Shown here one piece after another: positions 28,215-36,744 of a stretch of DNA of 64,000 bases. Each line of letters opens with the position of its first letter. The stretch's first letter is position 1. The notes beneath the pieces are model-generated. The model saw only the letters and a list, made by a program, of their open reading frames with translations, was not told where the DNA came from and ran no database searches. Origin of the DNA: Paenibacillus_E violae (GTDB taxonomy: Bacteria > Bacillota > Bacilli > Paenibacillales > NBRC-103111); the NCBI RefSeq assembly GCF_032461945.1, contig NZ_JAWCUD010000003.1:372001-436000 (forward strand), written 5' to 3'. A program made the position numbers and the translations under genes.

Positions 28215-28888
28215 GAAACAGACTTGAATTACAGGCGATTACACGGACTTTTGAGGATGGCGGTATCGAAAGAACGATTTTGGATAAGCTAAATCTTGAA
28301 GTGGCTGAAGGTGAACTGGTCGCGGTAATGGGACCTTCCGGCTCGGGCAAAAGTACATTCCTGTCCATAGCAGGAGCACTTCTTGAACCGACAAGTGGGG
28401 ATGTTCTACTTGATGGGGAATCGATCACCGGCAAAGGCAAACAAGAACTTTCTGAAATGCGACTCCGAAGAATCGGATTTATTTTTCAAAGCGCCAATTT
28501 AATTCCATACTTGAAAGTGGAAGAACAGCTGATGGTCGTAGCCAAACTTGCCGGAATGGACAAGGAGAAGGCAGCCAAACGAGCCAAAGAACTGCTCGAT
28601 AAGATGGGGTTACCTCATCGTCGAACGGCCTATCCTGAGAAGCTTTCTGGGGGGGAACGTCAGCGGGTCGCTATCGCAAGAGCCCTAATGAATGACCCGG
28701 CTGTCCTGTTCGCTGATGAACCAACAGCAAGCTTAGATGCGTCACGAGGGCACGATGTAGTAAGCATGATCGCGAAGCAAGTAAAGGATCAGGGAAAAAG
28801 CGCGGTTATGGTAACGCATGATGACCGAGTGTTGTCGCTTTGTGATCGAGTTCTTTTTCTAGATAATGGTAAATTGATCCATAAATAA
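28211..28888 (+). CDS. ABC transporter ATP-binding protein, HrtA/LolD-like
   Basis: 225 residues with Walker A GPSGSGKST, Q-loop FQSANLIPYLKV, signature LSGGERQRVA, Walker B VLFADEPTASLD and the switch His in VTHDD. The start codon overlaps the permease stop (ATGA), so the two are translationally coupled. By sequence it groups with HrtA-type ATPases that work with FtsX-like permeases, extracting hydrophobic compounds from the membrane. Confidence 0.88.
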   Translation: MRNRLELQAITRTFEDGGIERTILDKLNLEVAEGELVAVMGPSGSGKSTFLSIAGALLEPTSGDVLLDGESITGKGKQELSEMRLRRIGFIFQSANLIPYLKVEEQLMVVAKLAGMDKEKAAKRAKELLDKMGLPHRRTAYPEKLSGGERQRVAIARALMNDPAVLFADEPTASLDASRGHDVVSMIAKQVKDQGKSAVMVTHDDRVLSLCDRVLFLDNGKLIHK

Positions 28889-28892
28889 GGTA

Positions 28893-28928
28893 AGCCTCCA
28901 AACCCATCTTAAACGTGGTTTGGAGGCT
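28893..28928 (+). terminator. Terminator after the HrtAB-like genes
   Basis: AGCCTCCAAACC (28893-28904) and GGTTTGGAGGCT (28917-28928) are perfect complements, followed by TTTCT. It starts 4 nt after the ATPase stop and faces the SPFH gene; with TTACCTTATTT on the other side it may also work in reverse. Confidence 0.88.
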
Positions 28929-28982
28929 TTTCTGTAATACCTTACTTTCAACTCTGGAATCCCGTACTAAGACTGAGCTGTA

Positions 28983-29924
28983 TTATTTATCGCTATTTTT
29001 ATCTAAGTTGAATACTTTTGCAATCGTTCCAACTGAGCCTAATGTACTAACAATATCCGTTGGGATGAAGATTGTTGAGGCTTCTCCTCTAGCCATCTCG
29101 GAAAGTGCCTCAAAAGACTTATAAGTAAGAATCTCCGAATTTAGACCGGCTTCATTTAGTGCTTCAATTCGTGAACGCTCTGCATTCGCAACAAGCTTAA
29201 TAGCTTCTGCACGTCCTAAAGCTTCTAATTCCTGTGACTTTTGCTTGGCTTCAGCGTCAAGAATTTGTCGTCGTTTCTCCGCTTCCGCTGCAAGGATAAC
29301 AGCAGACTGCTGCGCTTCTGCACGAAGAACCGTAGCTTGTTTCTCCCCTTCTGCCTGTAAAATATTCGCCCGTTTTTCTCGTTCAGCTCTCATTTGTTTC
29401 TCCATGGAAGTTTGTATATCGATTGGAATCTCTAATTGTAAAATTTCCACTCGATCGATTCTCACTCCCCAGTTTTCAGAAGCATTATCCAGCGCTTGAC
29501 GCAGTTCAGCCTGAATGCGGTCGCGATTCGAAAGAATTTCATCAAGTTCCATTTTACCAATCGTGGAGCGTAAAGCTGAAGCTACAATATTATGAATGCC
29601 TTGCACATAATTAGCGATGCCATATGTAGCTAATTTAGGATCAACCACGGAGAAGAATGTTGCGAGCTCGACACCAATGGCCACGTTATCTTTTGTAATA
29701 ACGGACTGCGAGGGAACTTTCTCTTGCTGAATTCTTAAATCATGCCGACTACGAACATTATCAATAATTGGGATTATGATGTTAATACCTGCATGCAGTG
29801 TTTTATAAAACTTCCCTACTCTTTCAACAATCGCTACGGTCTGTTGAGGAACAATCCTAATTCCTTTAATGATAACAATAACAATGAGAATAATGAGAAA
29901 TAGAAATACGATAACCCCTACCAT
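28983..29924 (-). CDS. SPFH/Band 7 membrane protein (stomatin/QmcA-like)
   Basis: 313 residues. An N-terminal membrane anchor (residues 3-23) is followed by the SPFH domain (about 25-190; VPQQTVAIVERVGKFY) and a long alanine- and glutamate-rich coiled coil (about 190-255, RAEREKRANILQAEGEKQAT). Such proteins form oligomeric membrane microdomain scaffolds. It is 1 nt behind an NfeD gene, the conserved partner of bacterial SPFH proteins; that pairing supports both calls. AGGTG precedes the ATG by 5 nt. Confidence 0.9.
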   Translation of the reverse strand: MVGVIVFLFLIILIVIVIIKGIRIVPQQTVAIVERVGKFYKTLHAGINIIIPIIDNVRSRHDLRIQQEKVPSQSVITKDNVAIGVELATFFSVVDPKLATYGIANYVQGIHNIVASALRSTIGKMELDEILSNRDRIQAELRQALDNASENWGVRIDRVEILQLEIPIDIQTSMEKQMRAEREKRANILQAEGEKQATVLRAEAQQSAVILAAEAEKRRQILDAEAKQKSQELEALGRAEAIKLVANAERSRIEALNEAGLNSEILTYKSFEALSEMARGEASTIFIPTDIVSTLGSVGTIAKVFNLDKNSDK

Positions 29925-29925
29925 A

Positions 29926-30378
29926 TTACACCTGCCCCTTTTTTACATAAAGTTTCGTGACTTTAACATCTATGACAATCGCTTCTTCACCTGCTTGAAT
30001 CAACTCATCTGCGAATGCGCTCCACAGATCGGAGTTCACTTTAACCAAACCACCTTCACCAGGCCTAATATCACTTATTACGAATGCCTTTTGGCCTATT
30101 AATTGATTGGGGGATGGCAGTATTTCATTGGATGAAGGGATTAGCTTGCGAACGATTGGTAACAGAAAAACATAAATCAAGAAAGCACACACTGTAAACA
30201 CACCTAGTTGTATCAGAAAAGAAAGGTGGAATAATGCGGTGATCATTGAAATAAAAGCACTGGCTGCTAGAACTAACATAAAAAAAGTACCGGTAAAAAG
30301 TTCGAATATCACAAACAACACAGCCAAAATAAGCCACAGTAACCAAAGCAATTTATTTCCGCACCTCGCTTTCAGCAT
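29926..30378 (-). CDS. NfeD-family membrane protein (short form)
   Basis: 150 residues with three membrane segments in the first 80 residues and a C-terminal OB-fold domain (LIGQKAFVISDIRPGEGGLVKV). It lacks the ClpP-like protease domain of long NfeD proteins. ATG at 30378 has AAGGA only 4 nt upstream; a TTG ten codons later has GAGGTG at better spacing and would give the short N-terminus usual in the family (LWLLWLIL), so the true start may be internal. It forms a two-gene operon with the SPFH protein and probably works with it in membrane organisation. Confidence 0.85.
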   Translation of the reverse strand: MLKARCGNKLLWLLWLILAVLFVIFELFTGTFFMLVLAASAFISMITALFHLSFLIQLGVFTVCAFLIYVFLLPIVRKLIPSSNEILPSPNQLIGQKAFVISDIRPGEGGLVKVNSDLWSAFADELIQAGEEAIVIDVKVTKLYVKKGQV

Positions 30379-30472
30379 CAATTCCTTGTTAAGTTTTATG
30401 TGATATCAGGCTTGACTATGTCATTAAAAACAACAAAGGTGGTAGTTACTTAGGAACGAGAAATGCAAAAAA

Positions 30473-30495
30473 CCAGCAAACTCAAGGTTTACTGG
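30473..30495 (-). terminator. Terminator of operon C
   Basis: CCAGCAAAC and GTTTACTGG (one mismatch) form a short stem followed by TTTTTTG on the minus strand, 29 nt after the end of the GH43 gene. Confidence 0.75.
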
Positions 30496-30523
30496 CTTCT
30501 TTATAAACTTTTAGCTGCAAAAC

Positions 30524-32097
30524 CTAGGCATCAAGCTCCATGTAATCAAAGAAATCGAAGTCCGCATGCAGGCGGGTTCCTCGCAAATCCTGTGCGCAAA
30601 GACCAACGAAAGCGCCGGTAAAGGATAATTTGCTTTGGTAGCTGTCGGCAAGATTACCGGAGTACAACGTCGGACCAATTGGCTGCCACGACTGACCGTC
30701 TAAACAATAAAAGAATTGAATTTTATCGAAAGTCATTGCGGCTTTGAGATATACCTGCCCTTCAGGAATCGGCACATACGTGTCTAATTCATCATACTGC
30801 CCCTGATCGCTAACGATAATCGCCAGATGCTTGCCGACTTGGTCATCGTGGGAGATGCGCAGATAGTAATGATCGGACTCATCATAATAAAACACAAGGC
30901 CCGCCATTTGTGTAAAAGCTTGCGGCTCATACGCCACGCATGTCACGATCTCACAAGTAAAGCTTTGAATGCGTCTTGCCACTAGGCTTTGGTGGTGCAA
31001 AGAGGTAAGCGACTCTCTCCCCTTGAGCCGCAAATAGCCAGGACGCTCGGATAAGCTTAACCATGACTCATCAGCTGGGACGCGCAGTGTGTGCCAATGC
31101 ACGCTGAGCTTCCGTTCGTCAAAATCATCGCGGATCGGGTCCGGATCAAACGGATGAGGCGTCAACTCAATCTCAGGAATGTGCAGCTGCGGCTGCTTTC
31201 CGCCTGCGGCCAGCTGCAACCAGCCTTCCGGCGTCCACGTTACTTTCTGAAGGGAGGTTTCTCGTCCTAGTGGACTGAGTTTGTTGCCGTCCGGAAGAGG
31301 ACGAGAACAAATAAATACCATGTACCAATCCCCTAGCTGCGTATCCACCAAGGAACCATGGCCAGCATTTTGCAGCGGATGATCCGGGGTATTTCTTGTT
31401 GTGATCATCGGGTAGTCCGGATCAACTTCATAGGGACCCACTACGGAAGTTGAACGCATAAGGGTGGCGGCGTGCATCGGACCCGTTCCCCCTTCAGCTA
31501 CCAGCAAATAGTAGTAGCCGTCCTTTTTATACACCATCGGGCCTTCCGTTACACCCAAATCTGTCCCTTCGGTAATCAGCTTGATCTCTCCGATCAGCTT
31601 GCCTTCCTTTGGACAGAACTCCTGCATGATAATGCCAGCGAACCGATTTTTATTTTTGCGAAAATCCCACTGCATATTAAACAGATACTTGCGGCCATCC
31701 GTGTCGTGGAACAAGAAGTGATCGAAACCGCTGGAATTCAAATAGATCGGTTCCGACCAAGGTCCTTCAATCAAGACGCCGTCACGATATAGTTGTGCAG
31801 ATCTTTATATACACCTTTTCGGCCAACCACATTCGTAAAGCAAAGATAGTAAGTACCCTTGTCGTAGCTTAAGGAAGGCGCCCAAATGCCGCCTGAGCTT
31901 GGCACTCCGCGCAAATCAAGTTGACTCACGCGATCTAGTGGACGTGTCAACGGCCTCCAGTTCATCAAGTCCTTGGAATGATGAATCAGCACGCCAGGGA
32001 ACCATTCGAAGGTAGAGGTTGCGATATAATAATCATCTTCAACCCGAATGATCGATGCATCCGGGTTAAAGCCTCGCAGAATTGGATTTTGAATCAT
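30524..32097 (-). pseudogene. GH43 beta-xylosidase/arabinofuranosidase-type gene broken by a frameshift
   Basis: Starts at the ATG 32097 with AAAGGAG 9 nt upstream. The first 108 codons encode the start of a GH43 propeller (NPILRGFNPDASIIRVEDDYY with the catalytic-base Asp, STFEWFPGVLIHHSKDL, GGIWAPSL) and stop at a TGA (31771-31773). The next frame begins at an overlapping TTG (31774) and continues without a gap in homology as IEGPWSEPIYLNSSGFD, then GLTEGP-like GVTEGPMVYKK and a C-terminal jelly-roll domain. One missing base at about 31774-31777 explains the break; repaired, the protein would have about 524 residues, normal for XynB-type GH43. It is a real mutation or a sequencing error; reinitiation at the TTG could give two chains. 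Confidence 0.75.
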
Positions 32098-32116
32098 ATT
32101 GTCATGCTCCTTTTCA

Positions 32117-33271
32117 CTACCACAAATACAAATCGTTCCCTTTAAGCTTGAAAATCGCTTCCATGAAATAGTAATCGCCGTAAATAATTGCGTGATGATG
32201 ATTCGCCAAATGATAGGCAGCTGAACCGAATTGAATGAGGCTATCGCTACCCGTTGACCAATCAATTCGGCTACTATCCAGCGTTTTGAGCAACTTCAAC
32301 GCAGCGCCGAGGTACAGATCCTTTTCATGCTCGCCTACGACTTTCGCAATTTCAATCAGACCACACGCCGCAATGGCTGCAGCTGTATCATCTTCCAGCT
32401 TCGGTTCCTTCGGCTGTCGGAAATCAACCGGAATCACGCCAACCTCAGGAATGTTCGCGATAAAATAATTGGCAATCCGTTTCGCGGTTTGCAAATAGTC
32501 TTCCTTTTGCGTATGCATATAACTCATCATATACCCATACAAAGCCCAGGTCTGCCCTCTCGTCCAGGAAGAGCCTTCTTCATACCCTTGTCCTCCGTAC
32601 GATCTGATCACACCACCTTCAAACGGATCAAATTCTACGATGTGGTTCACAGATCCATCTGCCCGAACAAACGCCGTCATCGCCGTATCGGCATGCTTCA
32701 TCGCGATTTGCTTGAACCGCGGATCACCGGTTTCTTCCGAAGCCCAGTACAGCAGCGGAATATTAAACATGCAATCAATAATTGCCCATCCTCTTGTATC
32801 GGAGCCTTCTAAGTCGTTCCATGCGCGAATAAAGCCTCCTGCCAAATTAAAACGACCTGCAAGCAGGACAGCGGCATGCAGCGCTCTCTTGCGAGATTCC
32901 GGATTCTTCGTCACTTTATAATTGGCCACACTCGTCGGCAGCCACATAAATCCAACATCATGATGCAGTCCATAAAATTCCTCAAAACAACGATCTAATT
33001 CTTTTTCTGAAATTTGCGCGATTTCTTTATATTTCTCTTGGCCGGTTTCGTGATGCATAAGCCACATCATGCCGCCCCAGAAGCCATTCGTCCACCAATT
33101 AATTTCATCTGTCTCCGTACCTGTAGGATTATCCACGATACGATTATCATGTGTTCCGTTAATCGTCGTATACGGAATTTTATGCTTGGACTTTTCGCTA
33201 ACCCAGTCCATTTTCGTCGAAATCCGATCAATGACTTCATTCAACCAGCTTTGATCCTGCTCTTTTAACAT
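32117..33271 (-). CDS. Unsaturated glucuronyl/rhamnogalacturonyl hydrolase (GH88/GH105 type)
   Basis: 384 residues of the (alpha/alpha)6-barrel unsaturated uronyl hydrolase type, no signal peptide. Asp105 (HHDVGFMW) and Asp166 (IIDCMFN) are 61 residues apart, exactly the spacing of the two catalytic Asp residues of Bacillus UGL (GH88). WTRGQTWALYGY is the usual substrate-binding stretch. The family hydrates the double bond of delta-4,5-uronyl residues left by lyases, releasing them from oligosaccharides. It lies behind the importer genes and 19 nt before the GH43 gene. GH88 fits slightly better than GH105 by the catalytic spacing, but both are possible. Confidence 0.85.
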   Translation of the reverse strand: MLKEQDQSWLNEVIDRISTKMDWVSEKSKHKIPYTTINGTHDNRIVDNPTGTETDEINWWTNGFWGGMMWLMHHETGQEKYKEIAQISEKELDRCFEEFYGLHHDVGFMWLPTSVANYKVTKNPESRKRALHAAVLLAGRFNLAGGFIRAWNDLEGSDTRGWAIIDCMFNIPLLYWASEETGDPRFKQIAMKHADTAMTAFVRADGSVNHIVEFDPFEGGVIRSYGGQGYEEGSSWTRGQTWALYGYMMSYMHTQKEDYLQTAKRIANYFIANIPEVGVIPVDFRQPKEPKLEDDTAAAIAACGLIEIAKVVGEHEKDLYLGAALKLLKTLDSSRIDWSTGSDSLIQFGSAAYHLANHHHAIIYGDYYFMEAIFKLKGNDLYLW

Positions 33272-33304
33272 ACGTTTTTGCCTACTTTCCCCATTGTTTA
33301 GTGA

Positions 33305-34135
33305 TTAACCTTTCGTTGCACCTGCGGCAATCCCTTTGACAAAGTACTTCTGTAGCGCGATGAATGCGATCAGGACAGGGATAATTGAAATCGCAGTGCC
33401 TGCGAAAACCATGTCCCACTGAGAAGCAAATTCGCCGACGAAGCCGAAAATTTCGACGATCATCGTTTTGGGCTTATCCGAAGGCAGCACCAAACTAGGC
33501 ATCAGGAAGTCGTTCCAAATGCCGAGACCGTTCAGCACAACCAAGCTCGCTGTACACGGCCCAAGCAGTGGAAATACGATCCTCCAGAAAATGCCGTATT
33601 TGGAACAACCGTCGATCTCAGCCGCTTCCTCAATTTCACGTGGTACCCCTTTTAGAAAACTTGTATAAAGCAGCACACCGAACCCGACGGAGCCGGAAAT
33701 GTAGATGAGAATCGGTGCGCTCAATGTGCCGTAGAAACCTATCATTTTCATCTCTTTGAACAGTGGAATCATATAGACTTGAAATGGAATCATCATACCC
33801 GCAAGAAAGTAAACATAAACCATATTCGTCCATCTTTTATTCGTCCGTTCAATGGCGTACGCCGCCATGGGGATGACCGCAATCATCGCAACAATTGAGC
33901 TTACTGTTAAAATGATAGAGTTGACCATCGCTCTAGGGAAATCGGTTTTGGTCCACAGATACACGAAGCTGTCCACGTACCAGCTGGTTGGAAATGAGAT
34001 TGCATCCCGCAGAATGGCTCCATTGCTTTTAAAGGCGGAAATCAAGCTGAAATAGATCGGGAAGAAGAAGATAATGGCAAGGACCAGCGTCAGGACAAAG
34101 AGGAGAATCTCCAGTATACTTTTCTGTCTTCTCAT
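33305..34135 (-). CDS. Carbohydrate ABC transporter permease (MalG type)
   Basis: 276 residues, six membrane segments, EAA loop EEAAEIDGCSKYGIFWRIVFP, C-terminal KYFVKGIAAGATKG. GGGAGG lies inside the end of the MalF-type gene and the ATG follows 1 nt after that gene's stop, so the two are coupled. It is the channel subunit for the operon C binding protein. Confidence 0.9.
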   Translation of the reverse strand: MRRQKSILEILLFVLTLVLAIIFFFPIYFSLISAFKSNGAILRDAISFPTSWYVDSFVYLWTKTDFPRAMVNSIILTVSSIVAMIAVIPMAAYAIERTNKRWTNMVYVYFLAGMMIPFQVYMIPLFKEMKMIGFYGTLSAPILIYISGSVGFGVLLYTSFLKGVPREIEEAAEIDGCSKYGIFWRIVFPLLGPCTASLVVLNGLGIWNDFLMPSLVLPSDKPKTMIVEIFGFVGEFASQWDMVFAGTAISIIPVLIAFIALQKYFVKGIAAGATKG

Positions 34136-34136
34136 C

Positions 34137-35039
34137 TTATAACTGCACCTCCCTGCTGCGAAGCAGCTTAATTTGAATGAGTGATACGATAAGAATCAGA
34201 ATAAAGAGAACAAGGGATAATGCAGTTCCGAATCCTTGACGTAATTCGCCAAATCCGACTTTATAAATAATGTAAGTCAGTGTTTCTGTTGCAAAACCAG
34301 GCCCTCCGTCCGTCATGACGGCGATCTGATCAAATATTTTGAGGGACGCAATCATCGATAACATCATGCACACCGTAAAGGCACCTGCCAGCAGCGGAAA
34401 TGTGATGTGCCGGAATTGCTGCCAGCGGTTCGCACCGTCTATACTAGCCGCTTCCGATAGCTCTGGTGGAATACCCTGCAACCCAGCCAAATAAATAATC
34501 ATATAATAGCCGGCGCCTTTCCATACCGTTGCGAAAATGATAGCAATCAATGCGTAATCCGGATTTCCAAGCCAATCAACCTTTAAGAAGGAAAGATGCA
34601 GTTTATCGAGTAATTGCGTAACGACACCAAAGTTGTAATTCAAAATAATCGTCCAGACAAATCCCATAACAATCCCGCTGAGAAGCGTTGGAAAGTAAAA
34701 AATACTGCGAAACAAGTTACGGAACCATTTCACCTGATCGACCAGCATCGCCAGCAGCAAGGCAACGGCATTTTCTATAACAACTAAGACGACCGACAAT
34801 ATTAATGTATTTTTCAGCGCGTTATGAACACGCTCACTGTGCCACATCTCTACGAAGTTATCGAAACCAATGAAACGAATATCAGGACTAACGCCATCCC
34901 AGGAAGTAAAGCTAAGGTAGATACTGCTCGCTGTCGGTACCATGACGAATAAGGTGTAGAGGATTAGAGCAGGAATAATAAACACGACAGAAAAGGTTAG
35001 CCATTTTCTTTTTCTCTTTACAGGCTGTATGGTGTTCAT
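34137..35039 (-). CDS. Carbohydrate ABC transporter permease (MalF/UgpA type)
   Basis: 300 residues, six membrane segments; EAA loop SEAASIDGANRWQQFRHITFP near residue 205. It is of the shorter MalF/UgpA type, different from the LplB-type permeases of operons A and B. AGGAGG precedes the ATG by 9 nt. A hairpin lies between it and the binding-protein gene. Confidence 0.9.
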   Translation of the reverse strand: MNTIQPVKRKRKWLTFSVVFIIPALILYTLFVMVPTASSIYLSFTSWDGVSPDIRFIGFDNFVEMWHSERVHNALKNTLILSVVLVVIENAVALLLAMLVDQVKWFRNLFRSIFYFPTLLSGIVMGFVWTIILNYNFGVVTQLLDKLHLSFLKVDWLGNPDYALIAIIFATVWKGAGYYMIIYLAGLQGIPPELSEAASIDGANRWQQFRHITFPLLAGAFTVCMMLSMIASLKIFDQIAVMTDGGPGFATETLTYIIYKVGFGELRQGFGTALSLVLFILILIVSLIQIKLLRSREVQL

Positions 35040-35081
35040 TCTCTTATGCCTCCTATTGAATGTTGAAGGCAGTAGCAGGAA

Positions 35082-35106
35082 AACCTCCGCAAGTGACGCA
35101 GAGGTT
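35082..35106 (-). terminator. Intercistronic hairpin between binding-protein and permease genes
   Basis: AACCTCCGC (35082-35090) and GCAGAGGTT (35098-35106) pair with one wobble, then TTTCC on the minus strand. As in operon A, it lies directly after the binding-protein gene and probably lowers permease expression relative to it. Confidence 0.65.
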
Positions 35107-35130
35107 CTCCGTTTGCAGCCTTTTTGTTTG

Positions 35131-36474
35131 TTATTTTTTCATTGCCTTCACTTCCGTGTCCCATTCAGCATCTGCTTTTTTCAAGTAATCAGCACTGAAA
35201 TCACCTTTAACTAACCAATCTTGAACAGATTTGTAGAACCAGTTACGGAATTGCGGCGGGATTTGGTTAGCTCCCCAGAAGTTGTTTATTTGAAGTGATT
35301 TTTTCACGTTCGGATCCGCCATCATCGTTAGCACTTCTTGCAATTGAGGTGAAGCATCATAGGTCATTTTTTCTTTCGTTGATGGAATGGCACTTGCCAC
35401 TTTCAGGTATTTCGGGTATTGCTCTTTGCTGAAGAAGAATTTGATGAAATCCGAGATCGCAGCTGTTTTATCTGCATCTTTCGCTGCATTAGCTGACAGA
35501 GACCAACCTGCGGGTTGAGCAAGGCCAACTACGTTTACTGCACCTTTTTGATCCGGTACCGGGTACCATCCGAAATCAAATTTCGGATCCGCTTGTGCGA
35601 TCGTTGGGAACATCCAAGGACCGGAGAACAAGCTTGCTGCTTTGCCTGTTACGAGCATGGAAGCCGTCTGATTATCCGCCGTACTCATGTACCCTTTATC
35701 TACATAACCTTTCGTGAACAGATCCGTCATCAGTTGCATCGCTTTCGCTGGACCTGGATCCGTAAAGCTCACTTTACCTTCAGAACGCTTAGCGTTCCAA
35801 TCCGCATCATTGATGTACACTTCGTCAATCAAGAATTTATTGACCCAGAAGCCCCAGTGGAAAATATCTTTACCGCCAACAACGATGGGGGAAATCCCTT
35901 TTGCTTTCAGTTTTTCTTGAGCCGCGAGGAAATCTGCATACGTTTTAGGCTCTTCCGTAATCCCTGCATCCGCGTAAGCTTTCTTGCTATAAATAATCCC
36001 TTGGGGTGCAGGCAGCGAGATTGGCGCATTGTATACTTTGCCGTTTACTTGCGGTACGCTTTCAAACAAACCTTGTAGATCTTTAGGAAGTTCAGCCAAC
36101 TTGCCAGCGTCCGCGAACAATTGGGTATCACGCATTTCGACAAGATCAGGGAATTCGCCAACCGCATCTTTCGTTTTCAAAAAGTCGAGATAAGCCGCTG
36201 TCGTCGTTTCACTCAAATCTTTGATTTTAACGTTCGGATTTGCTTTCGTGTAAGCAGCAATGGAATCAACCACAGCTTGTTTGGTCGCTGGATCGCCAGT
36301 TGCATAAATGACGCTGAATGTTACGTCTTTCTTCGGAGCCGCTGTCGCTGCAGCTGTGCCAGCCGGAGCGGCGCTTGACGTTGAAGTTGCGGAATCACTG
36401 TTGTTACCGCAGCCTGCCAAAATGAGTGCTAAAGCTGTCGATCCGACGAGTATTTTAGAAAAAGTTTTAACCAT
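35131..36474 (-). CDS. Extracellular sugar-binding lipoprotein, third CUT1 importer
   Basis: 447 residues, lipobox ILAGC (Cys22), Ser/Thr/Ala-rich linker, then a MalE/UgpB-like binding fold (SGPWMFPTIAQADPKFDFGWYPVP). First gene of operon C; the permeases, uronyl hydrolase and GH43 gene follow. The company of an unsaturated uronyl hydrolase and a GH43 gene suggests an acidic or arabinose/xylose-containing oligosaccharide ligand, as inference. GGGAGG lies 12 nt before the ATG. Confidence 0.9.
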   Translation of the reverse strand: MVKTFSKILVGSTALALILAGCGNNSDSATSTSSAAPAGTAAATAAPKKDVTFSVIYATGDPATKQAVVDSIAAYTKANPNVKIKDLSETTTAAYLDFLKTKDAVGEFPDLVEMRDTQLFADAGKLAELPKDLQGLFESVPQVNGKVYNAPISLPAPQGIIYSKKAYADAGITEEPKTYADFLAAQEKLKAKGISPIVVGGKDIFHWGFWVNKFLIDEVYINDADWNAKRSEGKVSFTDPGPAKAMQLMTDLFTKGYVDKGYMSTADNQTASMLVTGKAASLFSGPWMFPTIAQADPKFDFGWYPVPDQKGAVNVVGLAQPAGWSLSANAAKDADKTAAISDFIKFFFSKEQYPKYLKVASAIPSTKEKMTYDASPQLQEVLTMMADPNVKKSLQINNFWGANQIPPQFRNWFYKSVQDWLVKGDFSADYLKKADAEWDTEVKAMKK

Positions 36475-36674
36475 GGTAGAAAGTAACCTCCCTTTAATAT
36501 CTAGCTTCTTGTGAACATCTCAAGCTATTTGATTTCTCGACTCATCAGGTGCTGTTCTGTTGCTGATTTAAGACTAACATACGACAAAATCGTTTAGAAT
36601 GAAGTTTTTTAAGCTTGATATGCATGAATTTAAGAAGGTGTGAACGAAGGCTAGGGAGATCATCGAATATGAAA

Positions 36675-36720
36675 AACAGCTTCCGCCAACGCTTCAAAAA
36701 GAAGCCAAGCAGAAGCTGTT
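36675..36720 (-). terminator. Terminator of the second YesN/YesM-like pair
   Basis: AACAGCTTC (36675-36683) and GAAGCTGTT (36712-36720) are perfect complements with an inner GCTT-rich stem, followed on the minus strand by TTTC. It begins 24 nt after the response-regulator stop. Confidence 0.8.
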
Positions 36721-36744
36721 CTCCCCTACAATTAGAATTCCTGA

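Noticed and set aside
31771..32265. Separate small gene starting upstream of the GH43 ATG
   Set aside because: The first 56 codons overlap the uronyl hydrolase gene and have no coding character; the real start is the ATG at 32097.
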